Below, one piece after another: positions 55,387 through 64,000 of a stretch of DNA of 64,000 nucleotides. A model generated the notes under the pieces. The model had not been told where the DNA came from. It did no database searches and was given only the letters and a program-made list of their open reading frames with translations. A program made the translations under genes and the position numbers. The first letter of the stretch is position 1. Each line of letters begins with the position of its first letter. The stretch comes from Vagococcus jeotgali (GTDB lineage Bacteria; Bacillota; Bacilli; Lactobacillales; Vagococcaceae): assembly GCF_035918315.1 (NCBI RefSeq), contig NZ_CP142146.1, positions 992,001-1,056,000 of the forward strand, given 5' to 3'.

Positions 55387-57225
55387 TTACACATTATTAA
55401 ATTGCTGCTGCAATTTAATAATGTTCATCGTAATGGTTAGTTCTGTTGAACTATCACCACGAGTTTGGGCTTCTTTTTGTTGCCTTTTTAACGTGTTGAT
55501 TTGTTGTAAAACACGTTCCTTGTTTATAATTATCAGACAATCATTTAATTCTTGCTCGGAACTTTCCTGACTAAATGATTGAACTGTTAATGATATTAAT
55601 AATGACTTTAAATAGTCTTCTTTAAGGTAATTAATAAAGTCTGCCAATACGATATTACCATAATTTTCATAATAATCTGACATATGCTGATACATTTCTT
55701 GGTATTCATCATGAATAAATGAAAAATCTTCTAATTTAGATAAAAATAAGTAAGTAGACCTTTCATTTAACAAGCGATAAATGAGTAACTTTTCAGCTTG
55801 CTCAGCTTGAGATATTTTTTTAATCTCTTGATACTGAGGCACTACTGGCTCCATATGCTCTAAAGAATGATTAGAAAAATTTTCTTGCCTTCTAGCTTTT
55901 CTCATCCCAGTTAGTTGCTGTTGCAACGAATCTTTTGAAATATCAAATTCTTCTGATAGATGAGTTAAGGCCATATCTTTTTCGATAATAGAAGGAATAT
56001 TAGCTAGCTCTTTTAAAAGTACCTCTAAATAAGTCACTTTGTCTAACTCATTAGCTAAATTATAACTTCGCTTTAAATGCTCTTTTTTAAATTGAAAAAC
56101 TGTTTGTTTAGTATTTTCTAGTAGTTGTTTTAATTTCTCTGGCCCATACATCATCCGGTAATCATCTGGATCTAGTTGTTGAGGAAAAGAAATAACTTCC
56201 ACTTCTAGACTGCTATGCTCTGCTAGTAATGTCACAGCTCTATCTGTTGCCTCCACACCAGCGTTATCACCATCATAGGCCACAATAATAGTATCACTAA
56301 TTCTCTCAAGACGACTAACTTGATCAGTCGTTAAACTAGTTCCCATGGTCGCAACCCCATTACTTATTCCGCTAATGGCTGAAGCAATAACATCCATAAA
56401 ACCTTCAAATAGATATACCTCTTTCGTTTTGCGTACAAAGGGTCTTGCTCTATGATAATTATATATGACATCACGTTTATTAAAGAGGGCTGTCTCAGGA
56501 GAATTCAAATATTTAGGCTGTTTATCATTATCAAAACCTTCTAAATCTAACCATCTCCCGGAGAAACCAATCGTTTGGCCTTTTCTATTTTTTATAGGAA
56601 ACATAATCCTTTGATAAAATCTATCTAACATACTACCAGAATCAGTTTCTACAAAAAGGCCTGTTTCTTTCAAAAGATTCGAATCAATATTTTCCTTAGT
56701 CATAACTTGCTTCAAGATTTCTCTATTTTGAGGAGCGAAACCTAGTTCAAATTCTTCGATGATATCAATACTTAAACCTCTAGATTCTAAATAAGCTAAA
56801 GCTTTTTCACCAATTTGTGTGTTCAATAGTAAATGCTGATAGAATTCTTTTGTCTTTTCATGAATATTGATTAGTTGTTGATCTTCACTATTTTCAGTTT
56901 TTCTTTGCCCGAACATTTGCTGACTATTTAGCTCTAAATTGAGATTTAAGGGACGTGCCAATTTATCTACGGCCTCTGGAAAAGATAACCCATCAATTTC
57001 TTGAATAAAGGTAAACACGTTTCCTCCCTTACCGCAACCAAAACAATGAAAAATCTGTTTTTCTTCTGCTACAGTAAATGAGGGGGTCTTTTCATTGTGA
57101 AAAGGGCATAGTCCTAGATAATTTTTCCCAGATTTTTTTAACTGAACGTACTCACTAATCACATCAACAATATTAGTCTCCTGTCTAACTTGATCGATGA
57201 CATGTTGAGGAATTAATTGTGACAT
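55387..57225 (-). CDS. dnaG: DNA primase
   Basis: A 612-residue primase that makes RNA primers at the fork. The zinc domain has CPFHNEKTPSF and HCFGCGKGGNV. The TOPRIM core carries YLFEGFMDVIA and VAYDGDNAGVEA. The C-terminal helicase-binding domain is the last 150 residues. It lies ahead of rpoD and shares the promoter at 57304-57331. An ATG follows TAGGGAGCTAGTTAA. Confidence 0.98.
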   Translation of the reverse strand: MSQLIPQHVIDQVRQETNIVDVISEYVQLKKSGKNYLGLCPFHNEKTPSFTVAEEKQIFHCFGCGKGGNVFTFIQEIDGLSFPEAVDKLARPLNLNLELNSQQMFGQRKTENSEDQQLINIHEKTKEFYQHLLLNTQIGEKALAYLESRGLSIDIIEEFELGFAPQNREILKQVMTKENIDSNLLKETGLFVETDSGSMLDRFYQRIMFPIKNRKGQTIGFSGRWLDLEGFDNDKQPKYLNSPETALFNKRDVIYNYHRARPFVRKTKEVYLFEGFMDVIASAISGISNGVATMGTSLTTDQVSRLERISDTIIVAYDGDNAGVEATDRAVTLLAEHSSLEVEVISFPQQLDPDDYRMMYGPEKLKQLLENTKQTVFQFKKEHLKRSYNLANELDKVTYLEVLLKELANIPSIIEKDMALTHLSEEFDISKDSLQQQLTGMRKARRQENFSNHSLEHMEPVVPQYQEIKKISQAEQAEKLLIYRLLNERSTYLFLSKLEDFSFIHDEYQEMYQHMSDYYENYGNIVLADFINYLKEDYLKSLLISLTVQSFSQESSEQELNDCLIIINKERVLQQINTLKRQQKEAQTRGDSSTELTITMNIIKLQQQFNNV

Positions 57226-57260
57226 TTAACTAGCTCCCTACTTCTTTCATTAGTCAGAAA

Positions 57261-57284
57261 AGTCGCACTGAAAACAGTGCGACT
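57261..57284 (-). promoter_or_regulatory. Perfect hairpin in the dnaG leader
   Basis: AGTCGCACTG and CAGTGCGACT form a perfect 10-bp stem with a four-base loop, between the dnaG promoter and start codon. A short T-containing stretch (TTTTCT) follows on the minus strand. It could be a weak terminator for the upstream ATPase transcript, an attenuator, or a 5' stabiliser. Confidence 0.7.
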
Positions 57285-57303
57285 ACATAACTACTCACTA
57301 TAA

Positions 57304-57331
57304 ATTATAGCATAACCTATGATTTTTGCAA
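57304..57331 (-). promoter_or_regulatory. Promoter of dnaG-rpoD
   Basis: Minus strand -35 TTGCAA (57331-57326), 16-bp spacer, -10 TATAAT (57309-57304), located between the P-type ATPase stop and dnaG. Confidence 0.75.
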
Positions 57332-57340
57332 ATAATTGAA

Positions 57341-59659
57341 TTAATTAAATGAACCTATTCTCCCTGTAATTAATTTATCTAAAACAAGTTTTAATACAAT
57401 ACTAATTAAGACTAAAACAACAAAAATAGGCAGTGTTGTGCTTGTTAACCAACTAATTTCTAATAAAGACTTAAATAACATAGCTGCTACAAAAGTACCA
57501 ACTGTTGTGGTCACAGCTAAAAAGACTCTCATTGGATTAAAAGGCAAACATGTCTTTATGACTGCCATACTACTTACCGCTATTAACATATAATACATTA
57601 AAGTTGTTGTATCCACAGCATTTAAGCCTATTTTTTGAGAGATAATATGGACTGTCACCACATTTAAAATGACTAAAATAGCATTTGGTAAGGCTCGTCT
57701 TAAAGCTGTTGGTAAAAATTTCGTCGTAACTTTTCTTTTATCTGATTCAAAAGATAAAAAGAACGTTGGGTAACCTTCAATAGCCAAATCTAGCAAAGTT
57801 ATTTGAATCGGAATAAATGGAAAACCAAAAGCCGTGATAATACAAATGAGTGATAGTACTAGGGAATAAATTGTTTTAATAAAGAAGATACTTGCAACTT
57901 TGGTTACATTATTGACGACACGTCGACCTTCAAATAAGACATCAGGAAGTGTGGTAAAGTCTGAATTAAGTAAAACAAGATTAGCCATCTGTCTTGTGGC
58001 GTTATCGCCTTCAGCCATAGCAATACTACAATCAGCTTCTTTCATTGCAGGAATATCATTTACCCCGTCTCCTGTCATAGCAACAACGTGTTTCTTCTCA
58101 CGTAAGGCTTGAACTAACCATTTTTTTTGCTGAGGACTAACTCGGCCAAATACAGAATAATCATCTACCACTTTTTTAGTACCTTCTTCAGTATGGATAG
58201 TCGATAAATCAATAAAACGCTCATAATGCTTAAGCCCAGCTCTTCTAGCTACATTTGATACAGTGACTGGATTATCACCAGAAATCACTTTTAACTCTAC
58301 ACCTTCTTGATCTAAATAAGCTAATGTTTCATTGGCATTTTCTCTAATCGCATCCTCAATCACTAATATAGCAATCGGTGTTATCTGTGTTGCTGCTTCT
58401 TCCATATCACAATAGTCTCGGTTTAAACCAATTAGTAAAACACGGCTACCTTCTTCTTGAGCAGCTAGTACAGAAGTTGGTATGTCTTCTTCTGAAACTA
58501 ATCTTTCTGGTGCCCCAATTACTACAGTACCTACACCTTCAAGTCGCATAGCTCCCCATTTTCTATCTGAAGAAAATGATAAAACTTCAGTCATTTCATA
58601 ATGTTTTTTTGCTCCGTAGTGATGCCTGATAGCTTGCATAGTTAAATTATTATCTGTTGAATGATAGACATATGTTTCCATTAGTGGTAAGACAGAGACT
58701 CCTGAGCTCGAATCAAGTTCAATAACATCAGTGATAACCATATTTCCTTGGGTGATAGTCCCTGTTTTGTCTAAACATAGCACATCAACATGGGCAAGCG
58801 TTTCAACAGAATACATATCTTGAACTAGTACTTTCTTACTAGCTAATTTAGCTACAGCAGTGGCAAGTGCGATACTAATGAGCAAAACCATTCCTTTGGG
58901 TAGCATACCAAGTAAGGCACCAGCAGAAGAAACAACAGATGTTTTAAGTCCTGCTTCTCTTAAAAAAAAGGCTTCTAAAAATAAAATTAAACCAATTGGT
59001 ACAATGATGTAACTAGTAAATTTAGCAACTTTTCTAATTGACGTCACAAGTTCTGACATGATTGGTTTGTGAATTTTGGCTTCTTCAGCAATTTTCATAG
59101 CATAATTATCTTTACCAACATGAACAACTTCAGCTATACATTGTCCACTTGTGACATAACTACCTGACATCAAGTCGCTATCTTCAGATTTTTTTATCAA
59201 ATCAGACTCACCTGTTAGTAAAGATTCATTGACCTCAACATGGCCTTCTAATACTATCATATCCGATGGAACTTGCTCTCCAGCTGAGAGTTTGACAATA
59301 TCACCTAAAACTAATTGGTTAGTAGGTACTAGGACAAGTGCACTCTCTCTATAAACATGAACTTCTTCTTCATTCATAATAGATAGTTTCGCTACTAAAT
59401 TCTTAGCTCTAATTTCTTGAAATGTTCCAATACTGACATTTAATATGATGATTGCCATAAAAAACATGTTAGAATACGCACCAACCAAGGCTAAACAAAT
59501 AGCAATAATGACATTTAGTAAATTAAATAATGTAAATACATTATCTTTAATAATATCTTTTGTGCTTTTAGAACTATCTGATACGTAGTCATTAACTTGC
59601 TGTGCATCAATTCTTGCTTGTATTTCTTCTTGAGTTAAACCAGTTTTCTTTTTGCTCAC
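57341..59659 (-). CDS. Cation-transporting P-type ATPase
   Basis: A 772-residue ion pump. The phosphorylated residue is Asp297 in LCLDKTGTITQGNM; the actuator domain has NESLLTGESDLI and the hinge VAMTGDGVNDIPAMKEADC. About ten membrane helices are seen, with the M4 motif reading PKGM near 254-257 where CtpE/PMR-type pumps have PEGL. It is similar in layout to the CtpE-like group, which handles calcium or magnesium; the altered M4 residue makes the ion uncertain. The N-terminal 35 residues are cytoplasmic. Transcribed alone. Confidence 0.9.
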   Translation of the reverse strand: MSKKKTGLTQEEIQARIDAQQVNDYVSDSSKSTKDIIKDNVFTLFNLLNVIIAICLALVGAYSNMFFMAIIILNVSIGTFQEIRAKNLVAKLSIMNEEEVHVYRESALVLVPTNQLVLGDIVKLSAGEQVPSDMIVLEGHVEVNESLLTGESDLIKKSEDSDLMSGSYVTSGQCIAEVVHVGKDNYAMKIAEEAKIHKPIMSELVTSIRKVAKFTSYIIVPIGLILFLEAFFLREAGLKTSVVSSAGALLGMLPKGMVLLISIALATAVAKLASKKVLVQDMYSVETLAHVDVLCLDKTGTITQGNMVITDVIELDSSSGVSVLPLMETYVYHSTDNNLTMQAIRHHYGAKKHYEMTEVLSFSSDRKWGAMRLEGVGTVVIGAPERLVSEEDIPTSVLAAQEEGSRVLLIGLNRDYCDMEEAATQITPIAILVIEDAIRENANETLAYLDQEGVELKVISGDNPVTVSNVARRAGLKHYERFIDLSTIHTEEGTKKVVDDYSVFGRVSPQQKKWLVQALREKKHVVAMTGDGVNDIPAMKEADCSIAMAEGDNATRQMANLVLLNSDFTTLPDVLFEGRRVVNNVTKVASIFFIKTIYSLVLSLICIITAFGFPFIPIQITLLDLAIEGYPTFFLSFESDKRKVTTKFLPTALRRALPNAILVILNVVTVHIISQKIGLNAVDTTTLMYYMLIAVSSMAVIKTCLPFNPMRVFLAVTTTVGTFVAAMLFKSLLEISWLTSTTLPIFVVLVLISIVLKLVLDKLITGRIGSFN

Positions 59660-59717
59660 GCTTATTCTCTCTTTTCTTATGTAATAGAAACATTATACTG
59701 ATTAATTAGTGATTTGG

Positions 59718-61044
59718 ATAGGGTAAAATATTTTGTGTAAATAGAAATTTAGGGTAGAAAAAGAGAAAGTCCATTCTGTAAAATTAAAGTTACGACACAG
59801 AAATTTTATAGGAGGACTTTCTCATGACTCATTTTACTACAGAAATAATGGAAACACTAATTAATAAAGGTGATTTAGATGATTTATTTCGTCGTCATTT
59901 AGAACTCGCTATCAACTCATTATTACAGGCTGAATTAACAGCGTTTCTTGACTACGAAAAGTATGATAGAGCTGGATTTAATTCAGGTAATTCCCGCAAT
60001 GGGAATTACTCACGTTCATTTAAAACAGAATATGGAGAATTAAATTTGGTGATTCCTAGAGATAGAAATGGAGAATTTTCCCAACAAACATTACCAGCCT
60101 ATAAAAGAACCAATGATTCCTTAGAAACTACTATTATTCAGCTATTTAAAAAAGGGATCACTATGTCTGAAATCTCTGATCTAATTGAAAAAATGTATGG
60201 TCATTATTACACACCACAAACTATTTCAAACATGAGTAAAATCGTATCTGAAGATGTTTTGGCTTTTAAAGAAAGAACTTTAGAAGCTAAATACTCAGTC
60301 ATTTTTATGGATGCTACTCATATTCCTTTAAAGAGACAAACCGTATCAAAAGAAGCCGTTTATATTGTGATAGGCATTCGATTGGATGGAACCAAAGAGG
60401 TTCTAGGATTTACTATTGCTCCAACCGAATCTGCTTATGTTTGGAAAGAGATACTTCAAGATTTAAAAGATCGTGGTTTAGAAGAGGTTTTATTAGTTGT
60501 AACTGATGGTTTAAGTGGTATTCACGATAGTATCCATAGTGTCTATCCAAATGCTCAATTTCAACAATGTTGTGTCCATATCTCTAGAAATATTGCTCAT
60601 AAGGTTCGTGTTAGTGATCGACAAGAAGTCTGTAATGATTTCAAATTGGTTTATCAAGCAGCTTCAAAAGAAGAAGCTATGAATCAAATAAGTTTTATGA
60701 TAGATAAATGGAAAAAGCAGTATCCACGAGTAGTTAAATTACTCTTGAATCCTGCTATATTAACTTTCTATAACTTCCCACCATCAATCAGAAGAACTAT
60801 CTACTCAACTAACTTGATTGAGGGATTTAATAAACAGTTAAAAAAATATACAAAGAGAAAAGAACAATTTCCTAATGAAGAATCTCTGGAGAGATTCCTT
60901 GTTTCTCAGTTCAATGAATATAACCAAAAATTTTTAGGCAGAGTACATAAAGGATTTAAGGAAATACAAGATACATTAGAATCAATGTTTTAACTTAAAA
61001 AAATGGAATGGATTTTCCATTTACACATAATTCTTGACGCAACC
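59718..61044 (+). mobile_element. IS256-family element D, copy 3
   Basis: It is 1.33 kb, flanked by the 8-bp duplication GTGATTTG (59710-59717 and 61045-61052). Ends match copy 1 (GATAGGGT on the left). It is inserted between the P-type ATPase gene and the PASTA gene and does not break either. Confidence 0.95.
59824..60993 (+). CDS. IS256-family transposase (D copy 3)
   Basis: 389 residues, same protein as D copy 1 (LQAELTAFLDYEKYD, VIFMDATHIPLKRQ, VTDGLSGIHDS, STNLIEGFNKQLKK). Intact. The identical proteins at 39280 and here imply a recent transposition between the sites. Confidence 0.96.
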   Translation: MTHFTTEIMETLINKGDLDDLFRRHLELAINSLLQAELTAFLDYEKYDRAGFNSGNSRNGNYSRSFKTEYGELNLVIPRDRNGEFSQQTLPAYKRTNDSLETTIIQLFKKGITMSEISDLIEKMYGHYYTPQTISNMSKIVSEDVLAFKERTLEAKYSVIFMDATHIPLKRQTVSKEAVYIVIGIRLDGTKEVLGFTIAPTESAYVWKEILQDLKDRGLEEVLLVVTDGLSGIHDSIHSVYPNAQFQQCCVHISRNIAHKVRVSDRQEVCNDFKLVYQAASKEEAMNQISFMIDKWKKQYPRVVKLLLNPAILTFYNFPPSIRRTIYSTNLIEGFNKQLKKYTKRKEQFPNEESLERFLVSQFNEYNQKFLGRVHKGFKEIQDTLESMF

Positions 61045-61115
61045 GTGATTTGAAAACCATTATAAAAAAACATTAACTTTTTATATAAATAACATATAAA
61101 AAATCAATGTTTTTT

Positions 61116-62660
61116 CTAGTTAGATATATCTGTATCCTCATCAGGTGCCTCTGGGCTTGGACCTGGTTTTGGTGCTTTACTCCCATCACTAATACTAAAA
61201 ATTAGATGAGTATCTATTGGGATATATTGATTATAAACGTTCATATCAACTACCTCACCTTTTTCGCTATCTGAGGTAACATAATACACTTCATAAGTAA
61301 TACAAGCACTCTTTGAATTAAAATCATCATAAATCAATTTTGGCAAGTCACCTTCTTGTTGACCAAAGTAAGACTTAATATATGGTTTTCCAATAGAATA
61401 CGTCACCGTAATCATCTCTTTTGTCTCCCCAACTAACTTAGTATCTGCTGAAACACTTTGACTAATTAAGTTACCATAACTGACATCATTTGAAAAAACC
61501 TCTTTAACAGTGACCTGAAGATTACTATCTACATTTGGGGCCTCACTTGGAGAGTAATTAGCAAAATTTGGAACAATACTAGCTTTTCCAATGGAGATGC
61601 CAACTTCCATCTTTGTTTGCTTACTAACCTTCTCACCTTTTTTAATTGACTGAGAAACAACTGAGCCTATTTCGATTTTATCAGAATCAATGTCTTTGTA
61701 CGTTATTTTCATGTCATTTTGTTTCGCCCATTCTTCTACATCTGATTTTGGTTTTTTTATAAAATCAGGAACACTAATGTTTTTCTCAAATACTTCTTTA
61801 CCTTTTGAGTAATAAACATTCATAATGTCCTGGCGCTTATAGTTATCGGCAGTCACTTCTTTATTGGTAAATTCTGTTTTTATATATTGACCCTTTTCAA
61901 TCTTGTCATTATATTCAGTGATAATGCTAGCATTATCGGCTTGTTCTTTTTCAATCCACTGCCTAGCCTCTTCCTCACTCATCTTTTTAAAATCGGGTAA
62001 TGGAAGTACTTGGGTAGGATCAGCACCTTCACTGACAATAAAAGAGATAACTGACCCTTTTTTAAGTTTTTTACCTGCAGGTACTGATTGACTAATGACA
62101 TTATTAGGATCAACTTCTAAAGAAAATTCAGATTTACTCTCTGTCTTCATTTTATTTTCTGAAGACCAGCTTTTAACCTCCACAATGCTTTCATTCGTAA
62201 AGTTTGGTACAACAACTCTAGTCATTTGAAAATAAACAAGATAGAAGATAATCAAAATAATAAAGACAATACCTCCATAAAGCAATCTTTTCTTCAATTG
62301 TTTATTCTTATAAGTTGAATCAATCACTACGTCATCATCAGTAGTTTCTTCTTCCACTTGAGTAGGAGGATTTTGATAGATCTTAGTTGAAATGATAGTA
62401 TCTGCCTCTTTAGAGTGAGTGTATTCAGTGATTTCTTCTTCAAGCTTAGGAGAAGACTTTTTTCTTTTTCTACGCTTACGAATCATAGTAGGAGCCACAG
62501 CTGTGTTTTTTTCGTTTGATGTCTTTAAATCATCAGTCACTACCTCACTCGTTTCTAGATGATTTTTTGGTTCAGGTTCTATTTTATTTTTCAACTCTTT
62601 TTTTTCTTCTAACGTTTTTTGATAATTTTTTTTATCAAAATTAGATAAAAAATCACTCAT
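61116..62660 (-). CDS. Membrane protein with PASTA domains, no kinase
   Basis: A 514-residue protein. The cytoplasmic part (1-125) is charged and disordered with the basic patch RKRRKRKKSS at 61-70. One membrane helix lies at 126-146 (LLYGGIVFIILIIFYLVYF). Outside are about five PASTA-like repeats (VVVPNFTNESI, PLPDFKKMSEEEA, ISVPDFIKKPKSDVEEWAK, ASIVPNFANYSPSEA, YIKSYFGQQEGDLPKL), then an acidic Pro-rich tail. PASTA repeats bind muropeptides or beta-lactams in PknB-type kinases, but here there is no kinase domain. Its start overlaps the stop of the ABC ATPase gene by 8 bp, so it belongs to that transporter operon. Confidence 0.9.
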   Translation of the reverse strand: MSDFLSNFDKKNYQKTLEEKKELKNKIEPEPKNHLETSEVVTDDLKTSNEKNTAVAPTMIRKRRKRKKSSPKLEEEITEYTHSKEADTIISTKIYQNPPTQVEEETTDDDVVIDSTYKNKQLKKRLLYGGIVFIILIIFYLVYFQMTRVVVPNFTNESIVEVKSWSSENKMKTESKSEFSLEVDPNNVISQSVPAGKKLKKGSVISFIVSEGADPTQVLPLPDFKKMSEEEARQWIEKEQADNASIITEYNDKIEKGQYIKTEFTNKEVTADNYKRQDIMNVYYSKGKEVFEKNISVPDFIKKPKSDVEEWAKQNDMKITYKDIDSDKIEIGSVVSQSIKKGEKVSKQTKMEVGISIGKASIVPNFANYSPSEAPNVDSNLQVTVKEVFSNDVSYGNLISQSVSADTKLVGETKEMITVTYSIGKPYIKSYFGQQEGDLPKLIYDDFNSKSACITYEVYYVTSDSEKGEVVDMNVYNQYIPIDTHLIFSISDGSKAPKPGPSPEAPDEDTDISN

Positions 62661-63327
62661 AATGACTTAAAACTCCTTTTTTCAATAGAAAAGAGATATC
62701 AGATTGCTCTGCGATTTCCTGAGAATGAGTCACTACAATAACACATTTATTATGTTCGTGAGCTAATAATTTGAAAATATCAATAATCTCTTGTTCCATA
62801 TCTTCATCTAAATTACCAGTAGGTTCGTCGGCTAAAATAACATCCACATTAGTAGCCAAAGCTCTAGCAATCGCAATCCGCTGCTGCTCACCACCTGAGA
62901 GTTGGTTAACTAATCTATTTGCTTTATCATTTGTAATACCTATATAATCTAATAAATTCAGTGCAACATCTTCTTGATCACTTGGTATCTCATTATTTGT
63001 AATAGACATAGGTACCATCACATTTTCTACTGCTGTTAAATAAGGAATTAAATTATAATGTTGAAAAATAATACTGATATCATTACGTCTATAAGCGTCA
63101 TAACCAATCTGTTTAATATTTGTTCCTTCAAATAGAACTGACCCTTCTTTAGGAGCATCTAAGCCTCCTAAAAGAGAAAGAAAAGTTGTTTTTCCTGATC
63201 CAGATTGACCAACAATACTATAAAATTTTCCTTTTTCAAATTTTACTGATGCTTTTTTTAGAATATATCGCCTTCTATCACCATCTTGATAAAAATAATC
63301 TAAATGTTCTGCTTTTAAAATTGCCAT
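62653..63327 (-). CDS. MacB/LolD-type ABC transporter ATP-binding protein
   Basis: A 224-residue ATPase with Walker A GQSGSGKTTFLSLL, Q-loop IIFQHYNLIPYLTA, signature LSGGEQQRIAIARALA and Walker B VILADEPTGNLDEDM. The short length and sequence place it with ATPases that drive FtsX/MacB-type permeases in lipoprotein or peptide transport. It is 12 bp after the permease gene and overlaps the PASTA gene. Intact. Confidence 0.95.
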   Translation of the reverse strand: MAILKAEHLDYFYQDGDRRRYILKKASVKFEKGKFYSIVGQSGSGKTTFLSLLGGLDAPKEGSVLFEGTNIKQIGYDAYRRNDISIIFQHYNLIPYLTAVENVMVPMSITNNEIPSDQEDVALNLLDYIGITNDKANRLVNQLSGGEQQRIAIARALATNVDVILADEPTGNLDEDMEQEIIDIFKLLAHEHNKCVIVVTHSQEIAEQSDISFLLKKGVLSHYE

Positions 63328-63339
63328 GTGATAACCTCC

Positions 63340-64000
63340 CTACATCATTATTGTCTTCGGATTGAGTCGCATAATATAAATCAGCGGTACAATTGTTGAT
63401 AATAAAATAACAATCAAACCAACTAAATAAAAAATAGCAATGTATGATGGTGTTAAATGAATTTCATAAGCCTCGATCACGTCTTCTTCTGTCACATTTT
63501 CCTCATTTAGCATGCCACCCATAGATATCACGCTATCCATCATCATACCGTCATCAACAGTTTGCTGTGTTCTAATCAATGAATCAGAAAATCCTTTAGC
63601 AAGATAATTACCACTAAAAACAGATAAAGTCATAGCTACAAGCGAGACAATTAAGACCTCTATGACAATTTGTCCAATTATTTTTTCTCGTTTTTCTCCT
63701 AATGCTAAATAGATCCCCAACTCATGTTTTCTATCACGTAAGAATAGAATGGTCACTAAACTAATGATGAAGATGGAAACAATAATAGATACAATCAAAA
63801 CAACCTTAGCAATTTTTGACATACCTTGAATGGGACCTGCAACTGAATCAAATTGATCTGAGCTAGCAACGATTTTGGAGTAGTCTAATTTATTTTCCTT
63901 TAAGATTTGATCTCCTAAAAGTTTAAAATCTTCTACATCTTTTGGATCATTTAAAATATAAGTAGCCATGATATTTTTATAAGAAAAGTCCTTCATAACC
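63340..64000 (-). CDS. FtsX/MacB-type ABC permease, C-terminal part, cut by window edge
   Basis: The frame is open to the right edge, so the ATG at 63996 is probably internal. The visible part has an end of an extracellular domain (ILNDPKDVEDFKLLGDQIL), then three membrane helices (IAKVVLIVSIIVSIFIISL, IVIEVLIVSLVAMTLSVF and YIAIFYLVGLIVILLSTIV) and the FtsX signature FLRDRKHELGIYLALGEKRE with RLNPKTIMM at the end. An acidic Met-rich loop (DDGMMMDSVISMGGMLNEEN) lies outside. It is the partner of the ATPase that follows. Confidence 0.9.
   Translation of the reverse strand, partial: VMKDFSYKNIMATYILNDPKDVEDFKLLGDQILKENKLDYSKIVASSDQFDSVAGPIQGMSKIAKVVLIVSIIVSIFIISLVTILFLRDRKHELGIYLALGEKREKIIGQIVIEVLIVSLVAMTLSVFSGNYLAKGFSDSLIRTQQTVDDGMMMDSVISMGGMLNEENVTEEDVIEAYEIHLTPSYIAIFYLVGLIVILLSTIVPLIYIMRLNPKTIMM

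Noticed and set aside
1-64000. tRNA, rRNA, tmRNA or phage structural genes
   Set aside because: None was recognisable on either strand in the intergenic regions read; a covariance-model scan could still find a small RNA.

Overview
The window looks like chromosome of a low-GC, AT-rich lactic acid bacterium of the Enterococcaceae, probably Vagococcus or a close relative. This rests on protein families and gene order (nrdR-dnaB-dnaI, yceD-rpmF, polA-mutM-coaE, dnaG-rpoD-trmK-nif3-pepT, clpB with a CtsR box, DUF916 surface-protein remnants, a GntR/YtrA ABC operon). The genus is an inference; no rRNA is present to settle it. The core genes look intact. The accessory genes are heavily damaged by insertion sequences (IS).

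Layout. 1-832: end of one ISL3-family element inserted in the relic of another. 803-2575: a small membrane protein whose last codons come from an IS end, a thioredoxin-like protein and an uncharacterised protein. 2767-5033: a DUF916-type surface protein gene split by an IS30 element, with its 5' end lost at an IS256 terminal scrap. 5146-6992: ppaC, then the ykkCD guanidinium exporter genes under a guanidine-I riboswitch. 6994-10974: a second IS30 copy, a decayed lipoprotein gene, small hypothetical genes and an attachment-site-like repeat cluster beside lepA. 11016-15538: lepA, an Eis-like acetyltransferase with a 5' frameshift, a CoA-binding protein and plsY. 15548-21168: an ISL3 element carrying a nested IS1202-like element, rpmF-yceD, and a second IS1202-like element. 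21174-23975: dnaI, dnaB, nrdR. 24063-31261: a Bce-type two-component system and ABC transporter whose permease gene is cut in three by an IS30 and an IS256 element. 31362-36035: coaE, mutM, polA, a RibD-like reductase. 36127-43354: a second copy of that IS30 element and a YtrA-type ABC operon damaged by two IS256 copies. 43450-59659: BI-1 protein, murC, OsmC, lipoprotein, clpB, pepT, nif3, trmK, rpoD, dnaG and a P-type ATPase. 59718-64000: a third IS256 copy, then a PASTA-domain membrane protein with a MacB/FtsX-type ABC transporter that runs off the right edge.

Ten IS copies are complete and an eleventh is cut by the left edge. They fall into six types: two IS30, two ISL3, two IS256 lineages (one with three copies), and one IS1202-like type with two copies; some types overlap in family. 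Many copies of a type are nearly identical and most have perfect target-site duplications (3, 8, 16 or 27-28 bp). That points to recent expansion. The duplications let the interrupted genes be rejoined exactly; for example the Bce-type permease becomes an open frame of 657 codons.

How the genes work together: riboswitch and ykkCD form a self-contained guanidinium export unit. Response regulator, kinase and ABC ATPase form a peptide-antibiotic sensing/resistance module that has probably lost its permease. The GntR regulator has a palindrome between the -35 and -10 of its own promoter and heads an operon of a DUF1648 protein (broken), a PLDc_N protein and an ABC-2 transporter. I saw no tRNA, rRNA, CRISPR array or replication origin. 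The accessory content is mostly IS-driven decay, and I found no clear new defence or biosynthetic system; the best leads are the PASTA-ABC operon, the IS1202-like elements with 27-28 bp duplications, and the palindromic insert in the lone IS256-type element.
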